DNA of 64,000 nucleotides, from the NCBI RefSeq assembly GCF_047372505.1, contig NZ_JBKBEU010000001.1, forward strand, positions 62,001 through 126,000. Reading direction: 5' to 3'. A program made the position numbers and the translations under genes. The notes beneath the pieces are model-generated. The model had not been told where the DNA came from, made no database searches, and was given only the letters and a program-made list of their open reading frames with translations. Source of the stretch: Phaeobacter cretensis (GTDB taxonomy: Bacteria; Pseudomonadota; Alphaproteobacteria; Rhodobacterales; Rhodobacteraceae). Positions 42,491 to 51,312 of this stretch are shown piece by piece (position 1 is the stretch's first letter; every line of letters starts with the position of its first letter).

Positions 42491-45400
42491 TCAGCTACAG
42501 CCCGAGGTGCCACCACAGGTGTTGCATTTCATGCATGTCCCATTGCGCACCAATGTATAGTTTCCGCAGTCCCCGCAGGCCTCGCCCTCGTAGCCCTGCA
42601 TCTTGGCTTTGGTCCGGGCATCCATCCCACCGGATATAACCGGAGCCACGGCCACTGAGGTTTCGGGCACCAGTGACTGAAGTGCCGACACCGGATCGCT
42701 GCCATCTGCCAGTAGATCCGTTTGCCCCCCTTGCAGAACGACCAACTCCTGCGGCAAACGCTTGCGCAGATAGCCCGTTGAGGAAATCTGTTTCAACACT
42801 TCGAGCGACCGTGTCGCAGCGGTTTCGCTGAGTTCGGAGACGTTGGACACGCCCTCCTCCTCACCACGGCCGAGATCATCAAAGCTGGCGCCTTCGGGTT
42901 TGACATGGGCCAAATCAGTGCGATCCAGATAGCTTACAGCGAGTTCCCGGAACACATAGTCGAGGATCGACGTCGCATTCTTGATGCTGTCATTGCCCTG
43001 TACCATGCCCGCAGGTTCAAACTTGGTGAAGGTGAAGGCATCCACAAACTCTTCCAGTGGCACACCATATTGCAGACCAACTGAGACCGCGATCGCGAAA
43101 TTGTTCATCATCGCCCGGAAGCCTGCACCTTCCTTGTGCATGTCGATGAAGATCTCGCCCAAGTTGCCGTCTTCATATTCGCCAGTACGCAAATAGACTT
43201 TGTGCCCGCCGACAACCGCCTTCTGAGTATACCCCTTACGGCGCTGCGGCATCTTGGTGCGATGGGACTTCACAATCTCTTTGACAACCACCTTCTCGAC
43301 GATCTTCTCGGCGAGGGTGATCGCTTTTTCGTGCTGCGATCCGTGTTCAAGAATATCGGCCGCGTCATCATCATCCTCGACCAAGGCGGCCGCCAGCGGC
43401 TGGCTCAGTTTGGAGCCATCACGATACAGCGCATTGGCTTTCACCCCCAGCGACCAGCTGAGCTCATAAGCTTTCTGGCAGTCCTCGATGGTCGCATCGT
43501 TTGGCATGTTGATGGTCTTGGAAATCGCACCTGAGATAAAGCTCTGCGCGGCGGCCATCATTAGGATATGGCTATCAACCCCCAAATAACGCTTACCTTT
43601 TTTGCCGCATGGGTTTGCACAATCAAAGATGTGGTAGTGCTCTTCCTTCAGATGTGGTGCACCTTCCAGAGTCATTGACCCGCAGACGTGATCATTAGCA
43701 GCCTCGATCTCCACTTTGCTGAAGCCCAGATGACGCAGCAAATCAAATGTAGGATCGTTCAGCTTGGTCGCGGGAATGCCCAGAACGCCGGTGCAGAAAT
43801 CCTCACCAAGGGTCCATTGATTGAACACAAAGCGGACGTCAAAAGCGCTTTCAAGTGCTGCATCAACCTTGGCCAGTTCGTTTGGTCCGAATCCGTGACC
43901 TGCCAATGAGGTATGGTTGATACCCGGTGCATTGCCGATGGTGCCATGGCCAACAGCGTATGAAACGATCTCCTCGATCTGGGAGGATGAATAACCCAGC
44001 CCTTCCAAGGCGGCGGGAACCGACCGATTGATGATCTTGAAGTATCCACCACCGGCCAGCTTTTTAAACTTCACCAGTGCGAAGTCAGGCTCAATACCCG
44101 TGGTATCACAGTCCATTACCAAACCAATGGTACCGGTGGGTGCGACAACCGTAGCCTGCGCATTGCGGAAACCGTGCCGTTCACCCAATTCCAGTGCTTC
44201 GTCCCAGCTGCTCATTGCCAGCTCAGCCAGACGCGGGTCCGGGCAATTGGCGCTATCCAAGGGCACAGGCTTCACCGCCAACCCTTCGTAGCCATCAATT
44301 GCTCCATGGGCTGCAGCGCGGTGATTGCGGATCACGCGCAACATGTCGCTGGAATTCTGCTCGTAACGGGCAAACGGTCCCAGTTCCGACGCCATCTCAG
44401 CCGAGGTTGCATACGAGACACCGGTCATGATCGCAGTAAGCGAACCGCAAAGGGCACGGCCCTCAGCGCTATCGTAACCGTAGCCCATGGTCATCAGCAG
44501 GCCGCCAATATTGGCATAACCCAGACCCAGCGTGCGGAAGTCATACGACCGTTGCGCGATCTCTTTGGATGGGAACTGCGCCATCATCACCGACACTTCC
44601 AGTGTCACCGTCCACAGGCGGCAGGCATGCATATAATCATCCGCCTGAAACACGCCGTCCTTGAGGAAGGTCAGCAAGTTCAGAGACGCGAGGTTACAGG
44701 CTGTGTCATCCAGGAACATATATTCCGAACAAGGATTTGAGCCGCGAATCTCACCGTCCGATGGGCATGTGTGCCACTCATTCACGGTGTCATGGAACTG
44801 AATACCCGGATCGGCACAGGCCCATGCCGCATGGCCGACCTTCTCCCACAGATCACGCGCCTTAACGGTCTTGGAAACTTTGCCGTCCACACGGTTGATC
44901 AACTGCCAATCAGCGTCTTTCTTTACGGCATGCAAGAAGGCATTCGTCACACGGATTGAGTTGTTGGAGTTCTGGCCAGAGACAGAGCTATAGGCGTCAC
45001 TATCCCAATCGGTGTCATAAGTAGGGAATTCGATCGAGGTGTGACCCTGCTTGGCGTAGTCCAATACGCGTTTCACATAAGTCTCAGGGATTGCGACCTT
45101 TTTCGCCTCGCGGATCGCGCTTTTCAGCCCGTCGTTGACCGCAGGATCATAGGTATCGGCCTCAGCACCATCCCAGCTGCGAATAGCCTCAAACAGACCA
45201 TTCAGCATCTTTTCGTGCATTTTGGAGCCAGCAACGATAGACGCAACTTTCTGCTCTTCGATCACCTTCCACTCGATGAACTTCTCAATATCGGGGTGAT
45301 CGGCGTCCACGATCACCATTTTTGCAGCGCGGCGGGTGGTTCCGCCTGATTTGATCGCACCAGCAGCGCGGTCACCAATCTTGAGGAACCCCATCAGGCC

Positions 45401-46135
45401 AGAGGATTTACCGCCGCCGGACAGCGGTTCACCCTCGCCTCGCAGATGGCTAAAGTTGGTGCCAGTCCCAGAACCATATTTAAACAGGCGCGCCTCACGC
45501 ACCCAAAGATCCATGATGCCGCCGTCCTGAACGAGATCATCGGATACCGACTGGATAAAGCAGGCATGAGGCTGGGGGTGCTCATATGCACTGTCAGATT
45601 TAGTCAGCTTGCCGGTTTTGTAGTCTACGTAGTGGTGACCCTGCGCCGGACCATCGATCCCATAGGCCCAGTGCAAACCGGTGTTGAACCATTGCGGGCT
45701 GTTGGGAGCCGCGCGCTGTGTCGCCAGCATGTACCGCATTTCATCGAAATATGCGCGGGCATCTTCCTCTGTCGAGAAATAGCCGCCTTTCCAGCCCCAG
45801 TAGCACCAGGCACCAGCCAGACGGTCAAAAACCTGCTTAGACGAGGTCTCGCCACCAAATTCCACTTCATCGCCAGCCGGAGCCGAACGCCAGAGAAACT
45901 CAGGCACACCCTTTTCACGGAGCTTTTTAAGTTTTTTGGGAACACCGGCTTTACGGAAATACTTCTGCGCAATGATATCACTGGCGACCTGGCTCCAGCC
46001 TGCTGGAACCTCAACGCCTTCCAGCCGGAACACAATGGTCCCATCCGGATTGCGGATTTCCGACGTTGCGGGAACGAACTCCAGATCGGCATATGCGTCC
46101 TGCCCAGATTTTGTAAATTTCCGTTCAATCTTCAT
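42491..46135 (-). CDS. nrdJ: Adenosylcobalamin-dependent ribonucleoside-diphosphate reductase (class II)
   Basis: A 1214-residue class II ribonucleotide reductase that makes deoxyribonucleotides with coenzyme B12, needing no oxygen. The active-site barrel includes NPCSEYMFLDDTACNLASL. The C-terminal redox tail ends ACGDCGNYTLVRNGTCMKC, then two further cysteines of a zinc-ribbon-like CxxC set. Length and tail match the large NrdJ of alphaproteobacteria. ATG 46135 (MKIERKFTKSG) with AGAGG upstream was preferred to the 14-residue extension. No other nrd genes lie nearby. Two NrdR-like boxes lie upstream. Confidence 0.93.
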   Translation of the reverse strand: MKIERKFTKSGQDAYADLEFVPATSEIRNPDGTIVFRLEGVEVPAGWSQVASDIIAQKYFRKAGVPKKLKKLREKGVPEFLWRSAPAGDEVEFGGETSSKQVFDRLAGAWCYWGWKGGYFSTEEDARAYFDEMRYMLATQRAAPNSPQWFNTGLHWAYGIDGPAQGHHYVDYKTGKLTKSDSAYEHPQPHACFIQSVSDDLVQDGGIMDLWVREARLFKYGSGTGTNFSHLRGEGEPLSGGGKSSGLMGFLKIGDRAAGAIKSGGTTRRAAKMVIVDADHPDIEKFIEWKVIEEQKVASIVAGSKMHEKMLNGLFEAIRSWDGAEADTYDPAVNDGLKSAIREAKKVAIPETYVKRVLDYAKQGHTSIEFPTYDTDWDSDAYSSVSGQNSNNSIRVTNAFLHAVKKDADWQLINRVDGKVSKTVKARDLWEKVGHAAWACADPGIQFHDTVNEWHTCPSDGEIRGSNPCSEYMFLDDTACNLASLNLLTFLKDGVFQADDYMHACRLWTVTLEVSVMMAQFPSKEIAQRSYDFRTLGLGYANIGGLLMTMGYGYDSAEGRALCGSLTAIMTGVSYATSAEMASELGPFARYEQNSSDMLRVIRNHRAAAHGAIDGYEGLAVKPVPLDSANCPDPRLAELAMSSWDEALELGERHGFRNAQATVVAPTGTIGLVMDCDTTGIEPDFALVKFKKLAGGGYFKIINRSVPAALEGLGYSSSQIEEIVSYAVGHGTIGNAPGINHTSLAGHGFGPNELAKVDAALESAFDVRFVFNQWTLGEDFCTGVLGIPATKLNDPTFDLLRHLGFSKVEIEAANDHVCGSMTLEGAPHLKEEHYHIFDCANPCGKKGKRYLGVDSHILMMAAAQSFISGAISKTINMPNDATIEDCQKAYELSWSLGVKANALYRDGSKLSQPLAAALVEDDDDAADILEHGSQHEKAITLAEKIVEKVVVKEIVKSHRTKMPQRRKGYTQKAVVGGHKVYLRTGEYEDGNLGEIFIDMHKEGAGFRAMMNNFAIAVSVGLQYGVPLEEFVDAFTFTKFEPAGMVQGNDSIKNATSILDYVFRELAVSYLDRTDLAHVKPEGASFDDLGRGEEEGVSNVSELSETAATRSLEVLKQISSTGYLRKRLPQELVVLQGGQTDLLADGSDPVSALQSLVPETSVAVAPVISGGMDARTKAKMQGYEGEACGDCGNYTLVRNGTCMKCNTCGGTSGCS

Positions 46136-46321
46136 GCCATCTGCCTCTTTTTTTGCAGTCTCACTGTCACAAACCACGCCTTATTCCGACGTGCCCCTCG
46201 TCGTTTCACAAAACAAAAACACCATGCTGCGCACCTCATAAAAGATGCGAGTCAGGGCTGACACCCCATTTCCGCTAGCGACTGATGCTTTGTATGATGT
46301 GGTGCAGCACCGGCAGTGGAT

Positions 46322-46368
46322 CTACCATATTTTGTGCTGCATCATCCGACGTACACAATTTGACGTAT
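46322..46368. promoter_or_regulatory. Tandem NrdR-like boxes upstream of nrdJ
   Basis: The 16-mers at 46322-46337 (CTACCATATTTTGTGC) and 46353-46368 (ACACAATTTGACGTAT) each match 11 of 16 positions of the NrdR consensus ACACWATATATWGTGT. They start exactly 31 bp apart, the spacing of tandem NrdR boxes. They lie about 190-230 bases upstream of the nrdJ start codon. Confidence 0.5.
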
Positions 46369-46725
46369 TGTAGTATATCGGGTCAACGCCATTTTTAGAC
46401 TTTCCTAACCATCTTTTTCGTTGACGATAGCTTATTGGTATGACGGCGATCACGAAGCTGCGATTCAGAGTTGATCGCTTGGCCCCGAGACAGCAATGAC
46501 AGCCCAGACTGCTGATACGAAAATTTCCCTTATTGAGAGGGGGTTGTCGCCGTTCTTTCAGTAATCAGAACTGACCGAATAATTATCTTACTTCCAATCA
46601 CTCAACCTTACCGCGGGTTGATAAATCACAATTCCCCCAGAAAAATTCATCGGTGCGCGCATGAGGTTTTTTTCATCGTTTGCACGAAGCATAAAACCAA
46701 ATCGACGCCAATGCGCAACAGATGG

Positions 46726-46740
46726 TTAAGGGACCCTTAA
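46726..46740. promoter_or_regulatory. Perfect CtrA-type box (TTAA-N7-TTAA)
   Basis: TTAAGGGACCCTTAA matches the full CtrA consensus TTAA-N7-TTAA and lies in a 17-bp near-perfect palindrome (46725-46741). No gene starts close by on either strand; nrdJ is about 590 bases away. Confidence 0.5.
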
Positions 46741-46901
46741 CAGGCCTGCCAAAGTCGTCGATTTGGAAAGGATTTGGAAACCACTTCGAATCTCCACGAC
46801 CGACACGCATCGATTGAAAGCACGTTACGGCGCAATCAGAATGAGAGCATTCATGCCTTGCTGCAGATGACCACTTTGATGAAGGGTACGTGAAACGCGA
46901 A

Positions 46902-46933
46902 ACGCCGACAGCCTCATAAAGGCATGTCGGCGT
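46902..46933 (-). terminator. Terminator after tRNA-Pro
   Basis: A 9-bp stem, ACGCCGACA (46902-46910) with TGTCGGCGT (46925-46933), follows the tRNA 3' end by 25 bases on the minus strand and leads into TTTCGCGTTTC. Confidence 0.7.
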
Positions 46934-46958
46934 CTACGTTACATCCAATCGGATGAAA

Positions 46959-47035
46959 TGGTCGGGGCGGCGAGATTCGAACTCACGACCCCCTGTACCC
47001 AAAACAGGTGCGCTACCAGACTGCGCCACGCCCCG
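46959..47035 (-). tRNA. tRNA-Pro (anticodon TGG)
   Basis: On the minus strand the acceptor stem CGGGGCG pairs with CGCCCCG, the anticodon stem-loop is CCTGT-TTTGGGT-ACAGG with anticodon TGG, the T-arm has GAGTTCGAATC, and A plus an encoded CCA ends at 46959. Confidence 0.97.
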
Positions 47036-47078
47036 GACCGTGCGCCTTCCTAGCGCTGCCGATCTGATTTGAAAAGCC

Positions 47079-47603
47079 CTAACAGGACCAAATTGCGCCA
47101 GTATTTGAAAAAACTTCGTGGCGCAGCTGAGTACCAGTGGAAATCCCATAAAGCGCAGCCAAGCCGCCGTTGATTTCCAGGACCGCAAAGACGTTATCGC
47201 CGCCCGGAATCGGAGTCAGATCGCCGGGAATCGCTCGATGATGAATGTGTTGGACGATGCCGGTAGAATCAATGAACAGGATATCCAATGGGATCAGCGT
47301 GTTCTTCATCCAAAAACTGGCGGGCTGCGGGGTCTCATAGACGAACAGCATACCATTGCTGCGCGCCAACTGCTGCCGATGCATCAGCCCCTGCGCACGT
47401 TCTTCAACAGAATCAGCGATTTCGACGGTAAACTGCGTCTGCCCCCATGGGCCACGCAGGTTGACCTGATCTGGACGACACGCCGTATTGGCCTGTGTTT
47501 CACCTGCCGCCACAGTTGTGACAGCACAGATCATGCCTAGCACGGCGGCTCTGGTTCCTGACGTCACATGGTCTGACAGTCGGTTCCAGAGGCTGTGCAT
47601 CAT
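47079..47603 (-). CDS. DUF192 family secreted protein
   Basis: A 174-residue exported protein. A hydrophobic signal sequence (about residues 18-35, AAVLGMICAVTTVAAGETQA) leads to a DUF192 domain with the conserved VEERAQGLMHRQQL and PASFWMKNTLIPLDILFID blocks. Function is unknown across the family. The start is the first of two adjacent ATGs. The gene begins 2 bases after the stop of the cold-shock-domain gene, a pairing repeated in many Rhodobacteraceae. Confidence 0.88.
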   Translation of the reverse strand: MMHSLWNRLSDHVTSGTRAAVLGMICAVTTVAAGETQANTACRPDQVNLRGPWGQTQFTVEIADSVEERAQGLMHRQQLARSNGMLFVYETPQPASFWMKNTLIPLDILFIDSTGIVQHIHHRAIPGDLTPIPGGDNVFAVLEINGGLAALYGISTGTQLRHEVFSNTGAIWSC

Positions 47604-47605
47604 TT

Positions 47606-48142
47606 CTAGTCCTGATTTTCCAGAAGCGCAGCTTCCCACGCCAGCACCTCGACCGCCATGCGGCCGCGTTTGCCATCTATCACGCGCATCCCAAGCGCCT
47701 CGCCCGGTTGCAGCTCTGACAGGCCTGACCGGCGCAAGACCTCAACATGCAGGAACACATCCTCGTCGCGACCAAAAACATTGGCGAAACCAAAACCTTT
47801 GCCTTTGTCGAACCATTTAACCCGCGCAGGCACCAATGGCTCCGAATACAGTGTATCGGAGTCCATTTCTGCAAAATCACTCAGGACAGGGGTGTCATCA
47901 CGCAAGGGAGGAGTGATCGATACAATCTCGACCGCTTGAACACCGCGATCAGTACGATGGGTCACCAACTCAACGTCAGCGCCATCTGCGATCGAGTTTT
48001 GACCGAAGTTGCGTAACACATTTACGTGCAGCAAGATATCCGGTCCGCCGTCGTCGGAGACAACAAAACCGAATCCTTTGGTCGGATCGAACCATTTCAC
48101 CAGTCCGCGTATCTGTTGCAAACTGCTTAAGTCTTCTGCCAC
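47606..48142 (-). CDS. Protein with two cold-shock domains
   Basis: A 178-residue cytoplasmic nucleic-acid-binding protein with two CSDs. The first (about residues 10-72) contains GLVKWFDPTKGFGFVVSDDG and ILLHVNVLR. The second (about 104-170) contains ARVKWFDKGKGFGFANV and VFLHVEVLRR. Both keep RNP1- and RNP2-like motifs. Single-domain CspA proteins are about 70 residues, so this is the double-domain alphaproteobacterial type. It is co-transcribed with the DUF192 gene. A role as RNA chaperone is inferred from the family. Confidence 0.92.
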   Translation of the reverse strand: MAEDLSSLQQIRGLVKWFDPTKGFGFVVSDDGGPDILLHVNVLRNFGQNSIADGADVELVTHRTDRGVQAVEIVSITPPLRDDTPVLSDFAEMDSDTLYSEPLVPARVKWFDKGKGFGFANVFGRDEDVFLHVEVLRRSGLSELQPGEALGMRVIDGKRGRMAVEVLAWEAALLENQD

Positions 48143-48258
48143 TTTCGTAGTCCACCGTATTCTTCAAGTTTTGTCTGTAGGTGATGCGCCATTCTCGGCG
48201 CAAAGTTCAAGCCAAAAACAGACCAAAATATCGCAAATCTACTATTTCACTAAATGAC

Positions 48259-48864
48259 CTAGGGGCACAACCGATCTACCGTCCAAAGCGCTTCGGGATT
48301 CTCTCTGCGCCAAACAAAGCGATCATGCAGGCGAAACGCCCCGTCCGCCCAAAACTCAATCTCCAGGGGCGTCAGCCGGTAGCCTCCCCAAAAAGGCGGC
48401 CGCTCAGGGTTGGACCCCTTGGTCGCTGTCACTTTAGCAACCTCTGCCATCAATGCCCCGCGACTGGAGAGCGGACGTGACTGCGCCGACGCCCAAGCGC
48501 CAAGGCGGCTCTTCAGCGAGCGTGACTTATAATAGGCATCGGCCTGGGGCCCCTCTTCCCGAGTGACGATGCCACGGGCGCGCACCTGACGACGCAGCGA
48601 TTTCCAATGCATGACAAAAGCCGCATTGCCCGCGCTATCCAACTCCTGAGATTTTGTGCTCTCGTAGTTGGTGTAGAAGACAAAGGCCGCGTCCTCAATT
48701 TCCTTCAACAGCACCATACGGCAATTTGGCATGCCGTCCGCATCTACTGTCGACAGGGCAATTGCATTCGGATCGTTGGCTTCACTCTCTTCAGCCTCGC
48801 TTAGCCAACTGCGCGCGATTGCAAAGGGGTCCTCTCCGGCAAAGATACCGTTGCGATCGGACAT
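48259..48864 (-). CDS. pdxH: Pyridoxamine 5'-phosphate oxidase
   Basis: A 201-residue FMN enzyme that oxidises pyridoxine or pyridoxamine phosphate to pyridoxal phosphate. Conserved parts are MPNCRMVLLK, FVFYTNYESTKSQEL, the QVRARG strand, and the C-terminal RLHDRFVWRR with terminal WTVDRLCP. ATG 48864 has GAGGTG 6 bases upstream. It supplies the cofactor used by the several PLP enzymes encoded in this window, although that is general metabolism rather than a local operon. Confidence 0.93.
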   Translation of the reverse strand: MSDRNGIFAGEDPFAIARSWLSEAEESEANDPNAIALSTVDADGMPNCRMVLLKEIEDAAFVFYTNYESTKSQELDSAGNAAFVMHWKSLRRQVRARGIVTREEGPQADAYYKSRSLKSRLGAWASAQSRPLSSRGALMAEVAKVTATKGSNPERPPFWGGYRLTPLEIEFWADGAFRLHDRFVWRRENPEALWTVDRLCP

Positions 48865-49033
48865 AATGCACCTCATGATCTATTTTTTTATTTGAATTGG
48901 CTTTGGCGTTTTACGCTTCGCTATTGGTAATCTAGGTCGCAAAGGTGCCGACGACAAGAGACAGTGCCCTTGAAGCGCCCCGCATGAAAGACTAAACGTC
49001 GTCTAATTCGAATATCACAGGCGGAGAACCTGC

Positions 49034-49852
49034 ATGTCTAGTCAACTGATGGCCGGCAAACGTGGCCTCATCATGGGCCTTGCCAATGACAAATCCATCG
49101 CGTGGGGCATTGCCAGAGCCTGCGCTGACGCCGGCGCTGAGCTTGCGTTTTCCTATCAGGGTGATGCGCTGAAAAAACGCGTCGACCCATTGGCGGCGCA
49201 GTTGGGCAGCGACATTGTTCTGCCTTGCGATGTGGCTGACGGCGGATCCGTCAATGCGCTGTTCGCCGCATTGGAAGAAAAATGGGGTAAGCTGGACTTT
49301 TTGGTTCACGCCATTGGTTTTTCCGACAAGAACGAGCTGCGTGGCCGCTATGTCGACACCAGCCGCGATAATTTCCAGATGACAATGGATATATCTGTCT
49401 ACTCTTTCACCTCGGTGATGCAGCGAGCAGAGAAGATGATGTCCGAAGGTGGCAGTGCCGTAACACTGACCTACTATGGCGCCGAACAGGTGATGCCACA
49501 TTATAATGTAATGGGTGTTGCCAAGGCTGCGCTGGAAGCCTCGGTGAAATACCTCGCTGAAGATCTGGGTAAAGATGGCATTCGTGTCAACGCTATCTCA
49601 GCTGGTCCGATCAAGACATTGGCGGCCTCGGGCATCGGCGATTTCCGCTACATAATGAAGTGGAACGAGTATAACTCTCCACTGCGCCGCAATGTGACCA
49701 TTGATGATGTTGGCAAATCTGCGCTCTATTTGCTGTCAGATCTCTCTTCGGGTGTAACCGGAGAAAACCTGCACGTGGACGCCGGGTATCATGTCGTCGG
49801 AATGAAAGCCGTCGATGCTCCAGACATTGATGCAGCCACCGGGCGCAAGTAG
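49034..49852 (+). CDS. fabI: Enoyl-[acyl-carrier-protein] reductase (NADH)
   Basis: A 272-residue short-chain dehydrogenase of the FabI type, the last reduction step of fatty-acid elongation. The nucleotide-binding start is KRGLIMGLANDKSIAWGIA. The catalytic pair Tyr-x6-Lys appears as MPHYNVMGVAKAALEAS, with the extra Tyr in LTYYGAEQ typical of FabI. GGAGAA precedes the ATG by about 6 bases. Single gene, divergent from pdxH. The short tail after the fold (DAPDIDAATGRK) is polar. Confidence 0.94.
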   Translation: MSSQLMAGKRGLIMGLANDKSIAWGIARACADAGAELAFSYQGDALKKRVDPLAAQLGSDIVLPCDVADGGSVNALFAALEEKWGKLDFLVHAIGFSDKNELRGRYVDTSRDNFQMTMDISVYSFTSVMQRAEKMMSEGGSAVTLTYYGAEQVMPHYNVMGVAKAALEASVKYLAEDLGKDGIRVNAISAGPIKTLAASGIGDFRYIMKWNEYNSPLRRNVTIDDVGKSALYLLSDLSSGVTGENLHVDAGYHVVGMKAVDAPDIDAATGRK

Positions 49853-49970
49853 CCCTTTCTGCAGCTAACCAACTGATGCTAGGCTTGCCTCGTTGGTGCA
49901 ATATATAGACACATGATATATGCGAGCGCGCGGCTCACACGCGCCTCTTCAGATACCAAGAGCCCAGATT

Positions 49971-50585
49971 ATGACACTTGCCGCCTTTATTGCCTCAGTT
50001 TTTCTGTGCCTGATGGCTGCCATCAGCCCTGGCCCAGCAGTATTGATGGCGGCGCGCGTTGGGCTGGCTCATGGTTGGCGCAGCGGTCTTGCACTAGCCA
50101 TTGGTATCGGTGCCGGTGCAGTATTCTGGGCATCGACAGCACTGTTTGGACTTAACTTGCTGTTTGGCTATGCGCCCTTCCTGCTGACGCTGCTCAAGAT
50201 GGGTGGTGCGATCTATCTGATATGGCTGGCCTGGAACATGTGGCGCAATGCCTGTGAACCGATATCACAGCAAAGCGACACGCAATTGCCGCAGAGTGCT
50301 TTTGCAGCCTTCCGATTGGGTATTTTAACTCAGTTGGCCAACCCTAAACCGGCAGCCTTCTTTGGCGCTGTTTTTGTCGGCACCGTGCCGCAAGACAGCA
50401 GCACCATAGCCGTTGTAGCGCTACTGCTATGTATCTTTCTGGGTGAGGTCACCTGGAACACACTCGTGGCCCGTATCTTCTCCTTTGAGAAAACCCGCCG
50501 CGGGTATATCAACCTTAAACATGTGATCGACCGGATCTTTGGTGGCCTGTTGGCTGCCCTCGGTGTCAAAATTGCCGCCCTCTGA
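49971..50585 (+). CDS. LysE/RhtB-family amino-acid exporter
   Basis: A 204-residue membrane protein with five to six helices. The LysE signature ISPGPAVLMAARVGLAHGW is at about residues 19-37, and NPKPAAFFGAVF marks the second half. The family exports amino acids or related metabolites; substrate is not predictable. The ATG at 49971 gives the normal N-terminus (MTLAAFIASVF); the longer frame upstream lacks support. gpt starts 37 bases later and may be co-transcribed. Confidence 0.88.
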   Translation: MTLAAFIASVFLCLMAAISPGPAVLMAARVGLAHGWRSGLALAIGIGAGAVFWASTALFGLNLLFGYAPFLLTLLKMGGAIYLIWLAWNMWRNACEPISQQSDTQLPQSAFAAFRLGILTQLANPKPAAFFGAVFVGTVPQDSSTIAVVALLLCIFLGEVTWNTLVARIFSFEKTRRGYINLKHVIDRIFGGLLAALGVKIAAL

Positions 50586-50622
50586 CGGCCCCCACCACAG
50601 ATCCTAACAGGAGCATCAAAAC

Positions 50623-51126
50623 ATGACCGATCGTCTGCCTCATGAAAAAGGCTTTCACATTTCCTGGGACCAGCTGCACCGCGACAGCCGTGCGCTGGCA
50701 TGGCGCCTGGATGGCCAAGGCCCGGACAATGGTGGCTGGCGCGCCGTGGTTGCCATCACACGTGGCGGAATGGCCCCGGCCATGATCGTCAGCCGCGAGC
50801 TGGACATCCGCGTGGTCGACACGATTGGCGTCAAATCTTATCACCACCAAGATCAGGGCCAAGCCGAAGTGCTGAAAGCCCCCAACGCTGAGCTGATGGG
50901 CGACGGTGAAGGGGTGCTGATCATTGACGATCTTGTTGATAGCGGCAAAACTTTGGAACTGGTGCGCCAGATGTATCCCAAAGCGCATTTTGCCACGGTC
51001 TACGCCAAACCAAAAGGCCGCCCGATGGTCGATACGTTCATCACCGAGGTCAGCCAGGATACCTGGATCTTTTTCCCTTGGGACATGGCGTTGCAATATG
51101 TCGAACCCTATCGCGGCACCGACTGA
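50623..51126 (+). CDS. gpt: Xanthine(-guanine) phosphoribosyltransferase
   Basis: A 167-residue type I phosphoribosyltransferase for purine salvage. The PRPP-binding motif is VLIIDDLVDSGKTL (about residues 104-117), the flexible loop contains SYHHQDQ, and FFPWDMALQYVEPY forms the nucleobase hood. AACAGGAG precedes the ATG. It ends at a strong terminator 31 bases downstream. Confidence 0.92.
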   Translation: MTDRLPHEKGFHISWDQLHRDSRALAWRLDGQGPDNGGWRAVVAITRGGMAPAMIVSRELDIRVVDTIGVKSYHHQDQGQAEVLKAPNAELMGDGEGVLIIDDLVDSGKTLELVRQMYPKAHFATVYAKPKGRPMVDTFITEVSQDTWIFFPWDMALQYVEPYRGTD

Positions 51127-51156
51127 CCGCAGTCCAGGTCAAAACACAAAACAACG

Positions 51157-51181
51157 ACGCGCCCTAGGGCGCGTTTTTTTG
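51157..51181 (+). terminator. Terminator after gpt
   Basis: The palindrome CGCGCCCTAGGGCGCG (51158-51173) is followed by seven T residues, a textbook intrinsic terminator. Confidence 0.93.
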
Positions 51182-51312
51182 TCTGGACCCTCGCGTTTTT
51201 GACAACGATTGCCCAAAGTCTCTTGCAAAACCTCAGGACTTGCGGCGGAGTGAGCCGGGCACATTTAAGAGGCCACGGCCCAATCATACGCCGACGCAAG
51301 ACAGGACGAGCT

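Larger units (their letters stand above)
46136..46958. other. Long intergenic region between nrdJ and tRNA-Pro
   Basis: These 823 bases contain the NrdR-like boxes, an 8-bp inverted repeat TGCAGCAC (46303-46310) / GTGCTGCA (46334-46341), a perfect CtrA-type box at 46726-46740 and the tRNA-Pro terminator. No coding frame with a ribosome-binding site was found between 46380 and 46720, so an unannotated small RNA or small ORF driven from the CtrA box is possible. Confidence 0.6.

Noticed and set aside
46136..46700. Adenosylcobalamin riboswitch upstream of nrdJ
   Set aside because: No B12-box-like sequence was found on the minus strand; the NrdR-like boxes explain regulation better.
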